Source: CBDAQR01 sp965199055 (GTDB lineage Bacteria > Pseudomonadota > Gammaproteobacteria > Pseudomonadales > Halieaceae). Taken from it: a stretch of DNA of 64,000 nt. Made by a program: the position numbers and the translations under genes. The stretch lies in assembly GCA_965199055.1 (NCBI GenBank), contig CBDAQR010000003.1, positions 1,116,001 through 1,180,000 of the forward strand, written 5' to 3'. Shown here in pieces: positions 9,378 through 18,407 of the stretch. Every line of letters begins with the position of its first letter. The stretch's first letter is position 1. The notes beneath the pieces are model-generated. The model was not told where the DNA came from. It saw only the letters and a program-made list of their open reading frames with translations, and did not search any database.

Positions 9378-11321
9378 TCACTCGGCCAGTTCTGGCAAAT
9401 CGCGAAAGAGTTCCAGTGCCTCGGGGTTGGCCAGCGCATCAGTATTTTTAACCGGCCGCCCATGCACTACATTGCGTACCGCCAGTTCAACGATCTTGCC
9501 ACTGATCGTGCGTGGGATGTCCGCTACCGCGAGAATGCGTGCCGGCACATGCCGCGGCGTCGTCTCCTGACGAATGGTCGCGCGGATGCGATCACACAGC
9601 GCATCATCCAGCACCACGCCGTCGCTCAGCACAACGAATAACACCACGCGCACGTCATCACCCCATTCCTGGCCGATCACGATGCTCTCCTGAATCTCCT
9701 CCAGCTTCTCTACCTGACGATAGATCTCGGCCGTGCCAATGCGAACACCACCCGGATTGAGCACCGCGTCAGAACGACCATGGATAACAATGCCCCCAGT
9801 CGCGGTGATTTCGCCGTAGTCTCCATGCGCCCAGATATTGGGCCAACTCTCAAAATAGGCGCCGCGGTATTTGCTGCCGTCTGTATCGTTCCAAAAATAG
9901 ATGGGTGCACAGGGGAAAGGCTTGGTGCACACCAACTCACCTTTCTCGCCCTCTACCGCCTGCCCTTCATCGTTCCAAATCTCCACCGCCATACCGAGAC
10001 CACGCGCCTGGATCTCGCCGGTATACACCGGTAGCACCGGGCAGCCACCCACAAAGCAGGACACAATATCTGTGCCACCACTAATAGATGACAAACACAC
10101 ATCCGCCTTGATATCACGGTACACGTACTCAAAGCTTTCATGAGACAGCGGGGAGCCGGTGGAGAGAATAGTGCGTAAGCGCTCAAGCTTATGCGTCTGC
10201 GAAGGCAGCTTCCCGGCTTTTTCAAGAGAAGCGATGTACTTGGCACCCACACCAAACACGCTGATGCCTTCGGCGTCGATCGCATCGAGTAGTACGTCCC
10301 CATCGCGGGCGAAAGGTGAACCGTCATACAGCACCAGTGTGGAGCCGGTCGCCAACCCGGACACTAGCCAATTCCACATCATCCAGCCGCAGGTCGTGAA
10401 GTAGAAGAACACGTCGTCGCGCTTTAGGTCGACCAGCAACTGTTGTTCCTTAAGATGCTGCAGCAGGGTGCCACCAGCGCCATGCACAATGCATTTGGGC
10501 ATGCCGGTGGTGCCGGAGGAATACATGATGTAGAGCGGGTGGTTGAAGGGCAGCTGCGCAAAATCGACTTCCGAGGCTGCAGTGTCCAGGTAATCCTCGA
10601 ACGCCACCGCAGTGGGCAGATCCGGCAGCCCCGCACCGATCACAGTGGCCACCACGATCCGTTCAATACTGTCGATACGACCGGCAATGTCGACTACCCG
10701 CTGCAAACTGCCGCAGGTTTTGCCGTTATAAAAATAGCCGTCCGCGTAAAAGAGCACTTTGGGTTGGATCTGACCAAAGCGATCCATCACACCATTGATC
10801 CCGAAGTCAGGCGAACAAGAGGACCAGATGGCGCCGATACTGTTGGTCGCCAGCATCGCAATCACTGTCTCTGCAATGTTTGGCATGAAGCCAGCCACGC
10901 GATCACCGACCTGCACTCCCTGCGCTTTCAGCGCCGCCGCCAGTTGGGCGACTTTCAGGTACAGTTCGGCATAGGTGAGTTCTCGCCGAGTTCCATTCTC
11001 CAGCAAGGAGACCAGTGCCACTTGATCATCTCGGTAACGCAACAGGTTTTCGGCAAAACTGAGCCGGGCGCCGGGAAACCACCTTGCCCCCGGAAATTGA
11101 TCCGCATTTTCCAGTACCACCTCGCCACGCTCACTAGCGATAAGGTCGCAGTAATCCCAAATCGATTCCCAGAACGCTGTATCGGCGCGCACCGACCAGT
11201 CGTACACGCTGTCAAAATCGGACAAAGTCTGGTCATAACGTGCATTCACAAAGGCGCGAAATTCGGTTACACGCGCCCCTTCAATGCGAGCAGCGGAGGG
11301 CGTCCAGAGCGGCTTTTTCAT
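9378..11321 (-). CDS. aacS: Acetoacetate--CoA ligase (acetoacetyl-CoA synthetase)
   Basis: Activates acetoacetate to acetoacetyl-CoA using ATP and CoA in the cytoplasm, feeding ketone-body-like C4 units into central metabolism or polymer synthesis. The protein has the adenylating-enzyme P-loop-like motif YSSGTTGMPK, a downstream GGTD region and a C-terminal HGRSDAVLNPGGVRIGTAEIYR segment typical of acyl-CoA synthetases. The N-terminal WTPSAARIEGARVTEFRAFV stretch and the ISGGTDIVSCFVGGCP segment fit the acetoacetate-specific subfamily. Starting at 11321 gives 647 residues, close to the usual family length of about 650. The frame stays open to 11477, but that extension looks non-coding. It diverges from the barrel gene at 11529. 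No thiolase lies next to it. Confidence 0.88.
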   Translation of the reverse strand: MKKPLWTPSAARIEGARVTEFRAFVNARYDQTLSDFDSVYDWSVRADTAFWESIWDYCDLIASERGEVVLENADQFPGARWFPGARLSFAENLLRYRDDQVALVSLLENGTRRELTYAELYLKVAQLAAALKAQGVQVGDRVAGFMPNIAETVIAMLATNSIGAIWSSCSPDFGINGVMDRFGQIQPKVLFYADGYFYNGKTCGSLQRVVDIAGRIDSIERIVVATVIGAGLPDLPTAVAFEDYLDTAASEVDFAQLPFNHPLYIMYSSGTTGMPKCIVHGAGGTLLQHLKEQQLLVDLKRDDVFFYFTTCGWMMWNWLVSGLATGSTLVLYDGSPFARDGDVLLDAIDAEGISVFGVGAKYIASLEKAGKLPSQTHKLERLRTILSTGSPLSHESFEYVYRDIKADVCLSSISGGTDIVSCFVGGCPVLPVYTGEIQARGLGMAVEIWNDEGQAVEGEKGELVCTKPFPCAPIYFWNDTDGSKYRGAYFESWPNIWAHGDYGEITATGGIVIHGRSDAVLNPGGVRIGTAEIYRQVEKLEEIQESIVIGQEWGDDVRVVLFVVLSDGVVLDDALCDRIRATIRQETTPRHVPARILAVADIPRTISGKIVELAVRNVVHGRPVKNTDALANPEALELFRDLPELAE

Positions 11322-11528
11322 GATTTTCGTAGCTTTTTCAAGGATCTTGCGGCATCCAGAGCCAGCAATAATACCAGCGAATTCATCGCAATATGCGGCA
11401 TTTTCACGATAGACATTTCCTATTGATTTGCTCAGACTTTCCCCCACAAGACCAGAGAGCGCCGGAGCGCTCCGCATTCCGCAATCTGTCCTCGTCGTAC
11501 CCGGCGGGAGTTAATAAAGGATATTGAT

Positions 11529-12278
11529 ATGAAAACCAGCTTCACGAAACAGACCATCGCATTGGCGGTTGTCGCAGGTAGCATGCTGATGACGCAGGGC
11601 GCCTATGCCGACGATTGGAAATTTGGCGTTGGCACAGGCATTCGTTCCCTTGCACTGGACGGCGATGTCGGTTTCGACACCAGCAATGGTGGCTTTATCG
11701 GTGAGATCGACCTCGACAATGGCGACACCGCCGACATGTTCGAGTCAGCCTTTGGCTTCGCCGCATTTGCCGCCAACGGCCCCTGGAAGGTCAACTTCGG
11801 CTACGCCACACTCACGCTAGAAGATGACGATTCGGATCTCGACGCCGAGTGGGACAAAGTTCAAGCACACCTCGAGGTCGAATATCACTTCGCGACCACT
11901 GGCAAGCATCGCTGGGGCGTGTTGGCAGGGGTAACCATGTTTGACCACGAGTGGGAATTCCAAAACAAAGTCAGCGGCGAAAAATCAGAGCCCGAAGACG
12001 ACTGGACTGACGCCGTTGTCGGCCTGACCCACAGCGTTCCCTTCGCCAAGAACTGGTCCTGGTCTAACCGCGCCGACTACATGTTCGGTGACTCCGAGGG
12101 CGGCTTCGGTGTCAGCACTGCTGTCAACTGGATGGTTGCAGAAAGCTGGGTGGTTAACTTCAGCCTCAGTTACGAAGACCTGGAGTATGGTGACGATGGC
12201 GACATCGGTGACAACGACTTCTACTATTACGACGTGGAAGAGACCACCATCGGTGTTGGATTCATGTACACCTGGTAA
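11529..12278 (+). CDS. Outer-membrane beta-barrel protein, acidic
   Basis: A 249-residue exported protein with a signal peptide ending at GAYA-DD (about residue 27). The mature part has repeated amphipathic strands (WKVNFGYATLTL, HLEVEYHFATT, WVVNFSLSYEDLEYG) separated by Asp-rich loops and ends in VGFMYTW, with a terminal aromatic residue typical of outer-membrane barrels. AAAGGA precedes the ATG by seven bases. The gene is monocistronic: an intrinsic terminator follows at 12306-12334. The very acidic loops could bind divalent cations, but that is speculation. No close functional family is recognised. Confidence 0.7.
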   Translation: MKTSFTKQTIALAVVAGSMLMTQGAYADDWKFGVGTGIRSLALDGDVGFDTSNGGFIGEIDLDNGDTADMFESAFGFAAFAANGPWKVNFGYATLTLEDDDSDLDAEWDKVQAHLEVEYHFATTGKHRWGVLAGVTMFDHEWEFQNKVSGEKSEPEDDWTDAVVGLTHSVPFAKNWSWSNRADYMFGDSEGGFGVSTAVNWMVAESWVVNFSLSYEDLEYGDDGDIGDNDFYYYDVEETTIGVGFMYTW

Positions 12279-12305
12279 CACCGACGCAGCAATGCACTAC
12301 ACTAG

Positions 12306-12334
12306 AGCCGGCGCACACCCACGCCGGCTTTTTT
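12306..12334 (+). terminator. Rho-independent terminator after the barrel gene
   Basis: Perfect 8-bp stem AGCCGGCG / CGCCGGCT (12306-12313 and 12322-12329) with an 8-base loop, followed directly by a run of T to 12334. It lies 28 bases after the stop of the upstream gene and just before the DUF389 gene. Confidence 0.88.
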
Positions 12335-12359
12335 GTGCGCCGATGATACGGGCAATGAC

Positions 12360-14234
12360 ATGAGCGATTCACTGGTATTGGTTTGTGACGATGACGCTGA
12401 GGATCTCCTTGCATCCATAGCTAACGCTCGCGCCGATGTCTCCATTGAGCAAACAGACTTCGCAAACTTCATCGCCGAGAAAGCACCAACTCTGGGCCCC
12501 ACCGACCACGTCTTGATTCGCGCACGACTGGCGGAGCTGAAGCAGGTGCTGGAGTATGCCAGCGAGCGAGGCTTTTCGGTTGGCGTGCTTCCCGGCCCCA
12601 GCCAGGATCGATTGCGGCGCTATCTGGATCTGCCCAGCGGCTTCAGCGACTCTCTGGATCTGGCGCTGGAGACGGATAACCCTGCCATAGATCTAGTTCG
12701 CTGTAATAGCCAGATCATGTTGTTCCGGGCCGCCATCGGTTGGATGCCAATGCTCGACGCTTCGGAGGACCTGAATCGCTGGTCATTTATCAAACGCATC
12801 TTCAGCCGCTACGCACGCCTGCGCCTCTATCCTTACACGATTCATACGGCTAACGAGAGGCAGGTCGATACCGCGGCCAGCGGTTGCATGATCGTGCAGC
12901 GTCACGAGGGCGACCTCGTTTCAAGACTGCTCGGCAAGCAGTTATCAGTATCCGACGGGAAGGTGGGCGTCATGGTTGCTTCGCCGTTCTCCCTCATGGA
13001 ATACCTGAAGTTTTTGCGCGAGCTGTTTTTCAGCCTGCGCAAGAGTTCGGGACTGCCCAGCGTTATTGGCTATCTGGAAAGCCGCAGCTTTCGCATCGAC
13101 AGCGACAAGGTTAAAGAAGTCACCATCGACGGCGAGGTGGCCACGCAAACACTGGTTGAGGTAAGCGTGACACCCGCAGCGCTGCGCTTGAACGTCGGCC
13201 CGGGGCTCCGAGAGGGTGCTAGCGGCAAAGAGTCAGACAAAGAGACCATTCGCATCGACAACCTGCGAACCGAAAAGGAGCTGAGTCGCTCCATTGGCAG
13301 TCGGGTTCCGTTTTTCTCTTACGCGTCTGAGGAGCGATTCCGGGATCTATTCACCGCGCTGTTTGAAGACGCTGAGATCCATACCAACTACGTAGTGTTC
13401 ATGCTCCTGAGCACGCTAATCGCCACGCTGGGTCTCTACCTGAACAGTGCCGCCGTGATTATAGGCGCCATGATTCTGGCACCGCTGATGGCACCGATGG
13501 TTTGCGTATCGATGGCTCTGTTGCGCGACAACGAGAAGTTACTTCGGCAGTCGCTGGACAAGATTGGCCTGGGTATTCTGCTGGCGCTAGGCTCATCGGC
13601 GCTAGTCGCCGCACTCATTCCCTACAGTCCGATAACTACTGAGATGATGGGCAGACTGAACCCCAGCCTGCCCGACTTGTTCGTAGCTATTCTCTCGGGC
13701 ATTGCCGCCGCCTACGCACGTTCCTTTAAGGAAATCGCGCAAAACCTCGCCGGCGTGGCCATCGCGGTTGCGCTGGTACCGCCCCTCGCCGTGGCAGGGA
13801 TCGGATTGGGTCGCGGCGAGTTTGCGTTCTTCCTGCAAGCATTCCTGCTCTTTTCCACTAACCTGGTGGGGATCGTATTGGCAGCCACGGTCACCTTTCG
13901 GGTGTTGGGCTTTTCACCGAGTATGCGCAGCAAGCATGGTATCGGCTTTGTCGCCCTGCTCCTGGTACTGGTCGCTATTCCACTGGGCATCACGTCGTCG
14001 CAGATTGCCGCGCGCTGGGACGCCGAAGAAAAATTGGAGAACCGGGAATTCTCGATCAGCGGCAAAGATGTTCGAATTTCGGGTGTCACTATTAATGGCA
14101 TTGGTGGTATGACGGCGAACGTGTTGGTCGACGGACCGCTCGATGAAAAAGACCTATTCCAACTGCGCGAACTGATACACGATCGTGTCGGCGACGAAGT
14201 CGAGATTGAGCTCGATGTACACTATCGCCTCTAA
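12360..14234 (+). CDS. DUF389 membrane protein with an N-terminal kinase-like domain
   Basis: A 624-residue protein of unknown function. The C-terminal half contains the DUF389 hydrophobic domain: YVVFMLLSTLIATLGLYLNS, AAVIIGAMILAPLMAPMV and several more membrane helices. The first roughly 270 residues are soluble. They include VGVLPGPSQDRLRRYLDLP, which resembles the GILPxGTxND segment of diacylglycerol-kinase/NAD-kinase-like folds, and a later VGVMVASPFSLMEYLKF stretch that fits the second half of that fold. The exact Gly-rich catalytic motif is not obvious, so that domain may be inactive. A short soluble tail (ISGKDVRISGVTINGIGG) ends the protein. I start at 12360; an upstream in-frame start at 12333 would overlap the terminator. 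A role in lipid or metabolite signalling at the membrane is only a guess. Confidence 0.7.
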   Translation: MSDSLVLVCDDDAEDLLASIANARADVSIEQTDFANFIAEKAPTLGPTDHVLIRARLAELKQVLEYASERGFSVGVLPGPSQDRLRRYLDLPSGFSDSLDLALETDNPAIDLVRCNSQIMLFRAAIGWMPMLDASEDLNRWSFIKRIFSRYARLRLYPYTIHTANERQVDTAASGCMIVQRHEGDLVSRLLGKQLSVSDGKVGVMVASPFSLMEYLKFLRELFFSLRKSSGLPSVIGYLESRSFRIDSDKVKEVTIDGEVATQTLVEVSVTPAALRLNVGPGLREGASGKESDKETIRIDNLRTEKELSRSIGSRVPFFSYASEERFRDLFTALFEDAEIHTNYVVFMLLSTLIATLGLYLNSAAVIIGAMILAPLMAPMVCVSMALLRDNEKLLRQSLDKIGLGILLALGSSALVAALIPYSPITTEMMGRLNPSLPDLFVAILSGIAAAYARSFKEIAQNLAGVAIAVALVPPLAVAGIGLGRGEFAFFLQAFLLFSTNLVGIVLAATVTFRVLGFSPSMRSKHGIGFVALLLVLVAIPLGITSSQIAARWDAEEKLENREFSISGKDVRISGVTINGIGGMTANVLVDGPLDEKDLFQLRELIHDRVGDEVEIELDVHYRL

Positions 14235-14320
14235 CCCAGTTAACGCGAGCAGCGCTTAATCACAAAAGGCGCCGCGTTTACGCTATTCTAGATTTAACGA
14301 CGATGGGAGAAAAATAAGAC

Positions 14321-15472
14321 ATGTCGAATGAACCACAGCAGAATCAATCCGATACCGTACGCGCCATGGAGGTCAGCATCCGGCTCGCCATCGTGGCTGG
14401 CCTGGTGGTTTGGTGTTTCGAGATCTTGAGACCGTTTCTTTCTACCATTGTATGGGTCCTAATTATTGCCGCAGCACTGTACCCCGCCTACACCTGGTTG
14501 CACGGCAAACTCAACAAAGGGCCCGGCACCACTTCTTTCATATTCACAGCTGCCATTTTGGTCGCACTCATGACGCCTGTGTTGATGCTGTCCGGCACTT
14601 TGGTCGACTCTGCGCAGGAGTTTGCCAAAGAACTGGAAGACGGCACTCTGCAGGTGCCACCACCCCCAGAGCGCGTAAAGGAGTGGCCCGTCGTCGGCGA
14701 ACAGCTCTTCAGCGCCTGGCAATTGGCTAACGAAAACATCAGCGCCGCGGTCACACAGTTTCAAGAGGAAATTAAAACCGCGGGCCGCTGGCTCATCGCA
14801 CGCGCCACTGGCGCAGGGCTGGGCATTCTCCAGTTCGCGCTGGCACTGGTGGTATCGGGGGTTTTCCTCGCCTATGCCGAGAGCGGGGGAGCCTTCGCTC
14901 GCAAGCTGGGCAAGCGTCTGGCAGGCGCGCGCGGCGAAGGCGTGGCGAATATGGCCTCCTCTACCGTACGCAGCGTCGCTCAAGGCGTACTAGGCGTCGC
15001 GTTTATACAGGCTATCCTGGCGGGTGGCGGATTCATGCTCGCGGATGTACCCGGTGCAGGGCTGTGGACCATGCTGGTTCTGATTATGGCAACCGTGCAG
15101 CTACCGACCGGCATCATTCTGTTTCCCTCTATCTTCTATGTCGCCTCAACGTCGGACGTAGTGCCAACGGTGATCTATGGTATTTGGATGACGATCGTCG
15201 CGCTCTCTGACAACGTATTGAAACCGCTATTGCTGGGCCGAGGTGGCACCGCACCCATGGCAGTGATATTCCTCGGCGCTATCGGCGGTTTTATCTTGCA
15301 AGGTATTGTGGGCTTGTTTGTAGGTGCCGTCGTACTCGTGCTCAGCTATAAGTTGTTCATGATGTGGTATCTGCTCGACGATCTCGATGCCTTCAATGAG
15401 GAGTTCGAGGTGTCAGAGGAGTTGCAGGCGGAGTTGCGCGAGGCATCTGCAGAGGCCAGCGCCGGTGACTGA
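14321..15472 (+). CDS. AI-2E family (PerM-type) membrane transporter
   Basis: A 383-residue inner-membrane protein with about eight helices and the family layout: two N-terminal helices (FLSTIVWVLIIAAALYPAYTWL), a soluble central segment with an amphipathic TLVDSAQEFAKELEDG region, and a C-terminal helical block with the family-type VALSDNVLKPLLLGRGG motif. Members are variously linked to export of autoinducer-2, ions or other small molecules, so the substrate is open. It starts a four-gene run whose next gene, an HlyD-type adaptor, overlaps its stop by 8 bases; this tight coupling suggests a joint export function. Confidence 0.85.
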   Translation: MSNEPQQNQSDTVRAMEVSIRLAIVAGLVVWCFEILRPFLSTIVWVLIIAAALYPAYTWLHGKLNKGPGTTSFIFTAAILVALMTPVLMLSGTLVDSAQEFAKELEDGTLQVPPPPERVKEWPVVGEQLFSAWQLANENISAAVTQFQEEIKTAGRWLIARATGAGLGILQFALALVVSGVFLAYAESGGAFARKLGKRLAGARGEGVANMASSTVRSVAQGVLGVAFIQAILAGGGFMLADVPGAGLWTMLVLIMATVQLPTGIILFPSIFYVASTSDVVPTVIYGIWMTIVALSDNVLKPLLLGRGGTAPMAVIFLGAIGGFILQGIVGLFVGAVVLVLSYKLFMMWYLLDDLDAFNEEFEVSEELQAELREASAEASAGD

Positions 15473-16589
15473 GGAGAACTCAGGCGCGCCAGCAACTGAG
15501 GCAAGCACCGAGACCAGCGCCGAGCAGCAGAATACTTCCATACGCCGCCTGACCCTGGCAGTACTGGGCCTGTGTGTTTTTATGTTGGTGTGGTACTTAA
15601 TCGCCGACCGTTACACGCCTTACACAGACCAGGCCAGGGTGACGGGCCATATCATTCCTATCGTCCCTAAAGTATCCGGTGAGGTGATCTCTGTGGACGT
15701 CGGGGTGAATGCGTTGGTGAAACAAGGCGACACCCTCCTGCAGATCGACCCCTCCGACTATGAAATTGCCGTTGCGAGTGCAGAGGCAGCTCTGCAGCAA
15801 GAAGCCCAGAACGTAGGCGCCGGGGCCGAAGGGGTAGCCGTGGCTCAAGCCGAGCTGTCGCAGGCCATCACCCAGGAAAAATATGTAATCGCGCAGTCCA
15901 AGCGGGTCTACGAGTTGGAGAAGGACGGCGTATTGCCAGTATCGGACGGCGACAAAGCCCGCGCTGAGGTGAAGAAGGCGCGCGCAGATGTCGAGGCCGC
16001 AGAGGCAAAGCTCGAACGTGCCCAGCAGCGCCTGGGCGAAACCGATGAGAACAATCCCAAGTTTCGTCAGGCTGCCTCAAAGCTTGACGATGCGCGCCTG
16101 GATCTTGAACGCACGACGATCATCGCGCCCAGTGATGGCGGCGTTACCAGCGTGAATATCGCCACGGGAAATTATGCCTCTGCCGGGCAAGCGCTGATGA
16201 CTTTTGTTTCAGCCGAGGATGTATGGGTAGAAGCGTATATGCGCGAGAACAGTCTGGGCAATATCCGCCCCGGAAACCCCGTGGAGATTGCCCTGGATAT
16301 GCGCCCGGGCAAGGTCTATCACGGCGAGGTCGTCAGTATCGGCTACGCAGTGGACTGGAAGAATCATTCCCAGGCCGGCAGCTTGCAGTCGGTAAGCAGC
16401 GACACGGGCTGGCTGCGCAGTGCCCAGCGTTTCCCCGTCATTATCCGATTCAATGAGCGGCCAGAACCGGGCATTGTTCGCGGCGGCGGCCAGGCTGATG
16501 TCACGATCTACACCAGCGGCAATTGGATCACCAACTCACTGGCATGGATTTGGATGCGCATCGTCTCCATTTTTTCCTATGCCTACTAG
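15465..16589 (+). CDS. HlyD/EmrA-type membrane fusion (adaptor) protein
   Basis: Periplasmic adaptor anchored by one N-terminal helix (LTLAVLGLCVFMLVWYLIA, about residues 29-47). It has the biotinyl-lipoyl-like segment PIVPKVSGEVISVDVGVNAL, VKQGDTLLQIDP, an alpha-hairpin coiled coil (about 95-170) and a barrel domain with VWVEAYMRENSLGNIRPG. The chosen start is a GTG at 15465 that overlaps the stop of the upstream permease; the longer frame from 15387 only translates that gene out of frame. The length, about 374 residues, suits the EmrA/AaeA class. It is paired here with a DUF2955 protein, as in AaeAB-like or FUSC-type efflux pairs. Exported compound unknown. Confidence 0.85.
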   Translation: MTEENSGAPATEASTETSAEQQNTSIRRLTLAVLGLCVFMLVWYLIADRYTPYTDQARVTGHIIPIVPKVSGEVISVDVGVNALVKQGDTLLQIDPSDYEIAVASAEAALQQEAQNVGAGAEGVAVAQAELSQAITQEKYVIAQSKRVYELEKDGVLPVSDGDKARAEVKKARADVEAAEAKLERAQQRLGETDENNPKFRQAASKLDDARLDLERTTIIAPSDGGVTSVNIATGNYASAGQALMTFVSAEDVWVEAYMRENSLGNIRPGNPVEIALDMRPGKVYHGEVVSIGYAVDWKNHSQAGSLQSVSSDTGWLRSAQRFPVIIRFNERPEPGIVRGGGQADVTIYTSGNWITNSLAWIWMRIVSIFSYAY

Positions 16590-16596
16590 GCCGCAT

Positions 16597-16611
16597 CTAC
16601 AGGTCCTGTAG
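16597..16611. other. Short perfect dyad in the intra-operon gap
   Basis: CTACAGG-T-CCTGTAG is a perfect 15-bp inverted repeat in the 34-base gap between the adaptor and the DUF2955 gene, just before the GAGG ribosome site for the TTG start at 16624. It could form a small hairpin influencing translation or be a chance dyad. No T-run follows, so it is not a terminator. Confidence 0.3.
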
Positions 16612-16623
16612 CGAGGCAGCTTC

Positions 16624-17700
16624 TTGGCCAGCCAGTTCGACAAACGCGCCTGCATTCTAAGATTCGCGACAGGAATTACGCTCAGTGTGTTGCTGGCCTA
16701 CGGCATCGGTTGGCCCATGGCGTTTCTGGCAACCATCCTAACGGCCTCGTTTCTCGGCAATCGCAATCCGCAACCCAATTTGAAAGCGACGCTGGGCATA
16801 TTGATCGCCATCGTCGTCATTTTCGCCATCGGTTCGGCGGCGACGATCTATCTCTATCCCTACCCAGCCGTATTTTTGCTGCTGTTCTGCTGGGGTCTAT
16901 TTCTCAACTTCTTTGCAGCGGCCCGAGGCACCTCGGGTTTCATTGTGCTGTTGTTCACTATGGCAATACTGCTGCTGCCCGTCATCGGTGGCCCGACTCC
17001 CTATCTTGCCTTACTGGTGAGCGCTGGCTTTCTTAAATCAGCGCTCGCCGCACTGGCCTGTGTGCACATCGCGCATCTGCTGTTCCCAGGCGGCACTACG
17101 CCAGCAGAAACTAATCCATTGGAGACCACCCCGCTCGAGGCCGCCGCCGCGGCCTGGCTCAGCACCGCCGTCATTCTGCCCTTTGCGCTGGTCTGCCTGA
17201 TATTCAATTTCAGCGGTGCTGTGCTGCCACTCATTGTTATCTCCACCCTGGCACAGAAACCCGACTTCTCCGCGGGAGCGACCGGTGCCAAAGCACTGCT
17301 GGCAGCAAACATCGGTGGCGGTCTCGCCGCAGTTTTGTTCTTCCAGGCACTCAGCGCAGTGCCCACACTGGGTTTCCTGGCGGCAGGCTTTTTCCTGCTG
17401 GCTCTTGTGTTTGGCCAGCAAATCTTCAGCGGCAAGCCACTGGCACCGCTGTACGGCACCGCCTTCAGCACCATTCTTATTCTCATCGGCACCGGAACCA
17501 GCGCTTATGGTGACACTGCCGATGCCAAGTTCTACCAGCGCATCATATTGCTCGGTATAGCAGTTACCTACGTCATCGGCATGTTGTCATTGCTGCAAAG
17601 TCCAACCGCGCAACACCGTTGGATGCGAATCGGCCGCTGGGCAGGTGTTAAACTGGATCGCATCTCCCGCCTCATTCACCGACAGAGGAGTCCACTGTAG
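16624..17700 (+). CDS. DUF2955 (FUSC-like) inner-membrane protein
   Basis: A 358-residue polytopic membrane protein with about ten hydrophobic segments arranged as two similar halves (GITLSVLLAYGIGWPMAFLA near residue 18; PFALVCLIFNFSGAVLPLIV near residue 187). This matches the DUF2955 family related to fusaric-acid-resistance/AaeB-type pumps. The start is TTG with GAGG seven bases upstream. It lies between an HlyD-type adaptor and a potassium-channel-like gene, so it is probably the membrane component of an efflux pair with the adaptor. No outer-membrane channel is encoded in this operon. Confidence 0.8.
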   Translation: MASQFDKRACILRFATGITLSVLLAYGIGWPMAFLATILTASFLGNRNPQPNLKATLGILIAIVVIFAIGSAATIYLYPYPAVFLLLFCWGLFLNFFAAARGTSGFIVLLFTMAILLLPVIGGPTPYLALLVSAGFLKSALAALACVHIAHLLFPGGTTPAETNPLETTPLEAAAAAWLSTAVILPFALVCLIFNFSGAVLPLIVISTLAQKPDFSAGATGAKALLAANIGGGLAAVLFFQALSAVPTLGFLAAGFFLLALVFGQQIFSGKPLAPLYGTAFSTILILIGTGTSAYGDTADAKFYQRIILLGIAVTYVIGMLSLLQSPTAQHRWMRIGRWAGVKLDRISRLIHRQRSPL

Positions 17701-17702
17701 TC

Positions 17703-18395
17703 ATGCCAGAGCGAATTACCGAAAGGGATAATTTTATTTATCTGCTGATTGCGCTGATCTTCCTGCTGTTTTCCGGCGCCATCTTTGAGCAGATCGATTA
17801 CCGCGCAGGGCAGTGGGTAGTGAACACCTCTCTCATGGTAACTCTGCTGGTGGGCATCTGGTCCATGGAGCGCAAAAACACCACCTGGGTCAGCCCGAAG
17901 ATCGGCATGACCTTGGCGGTTGCTATTCTGATGATTACCGACAGCCTGATCGAGAGTAACTTTCTCGCCACGGTTCAACTCGTGGCTAGTTTCCTGTTCC
18001 TCAGCCTCACGACTTATCTGGCCTGGCGTCAGGTGATGTTTACAGGTGCTATCGACGCAAACAAGATTGTGGGCGCGATTTGCATCTACATTCTGTTGGG
18101 CCTGGTGTGGGCTTTTGCGTACATGATCTGCGAAGCGCTGTTTCCCGGCTCTCTGGCTGGCCTGGATAGCGAGCAGTGGCAGTACAACATGGATGATGTC
18201 ATCTACTATTCCATGGTCACACTCACCACGCTTGGCTACGGCGACATAACCCCGGAACAGCCCCTGATACGCATGCTGGCCTACCTCGAAGCAGTGACAG
18301 GCATCTTCTACACCACGGTGTTGGTAGCCAGCCTCATTGGTATGCGCCTCGCCTCTTTCACCGAAGAGTTCAATAAGCGAGATGACGCGGAGTAA
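17703..18395 (+). CDS. Potassium-channel-like protein (ion channel family)
   Basis: A 230-residue membrane protein with about six hydrophobic segments. Near the C-terminus it carries a pore helix and the selectivity-filter sequence TTLGYGD (residues 175-181) followed by a last transmembrane helix, as in two-helix potassium channel pore domains. There is no obvious voltage-sensor Arg array or RCK/TrkA domain. It starts two bases after the DUF2955 stop and so ends the four-gene operon. Coupling of a K+ channel to an efflux pair suggests a role in membrane stress, but this is inference. Confidence 0.82.
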   Translation: MPERITERDNFIYLLIALIFLLFSGAIFEQIDYRAGQWVVNTSLMVTLLVGIWSMERKNTTWVSPKIGMTLAVAILMITDSLIESNFLATVQLVASFLFLSLTTYLAWRQVMFTGAIDANKIVGAICIYILLGLVWAFAYMICEALFPGSLAGLDSEQWQYNMDDVIYYSMVTLTTLGYGDITPEQPLIRMLAYLEAVTGIFYTTVLVASLIGMRLASFTEEFNKRDDAE

Positions 18396-18407
18396 TAGGG
18401 ACTCCGA

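Noticed and set aside
10443..11426. 327-residue plus-strand frame
   Set aside because: Antisense to the acetoacetyl-CoA synthetase, whose motifs are unmistakable.
11464..11473. GGAGCGCTCC palindrome upstream of the barrel gene
   Set aside because: A 10-bp dyad in GC-rich DNA with no second copy or clear promoter relation; probably chance.
18388..18406. CGGAGT/ACTCCG hairpin between convergent genes as a terminator
   Set aside because: Only 6 bp of stem, overlaps a stop codon and has no T-run.
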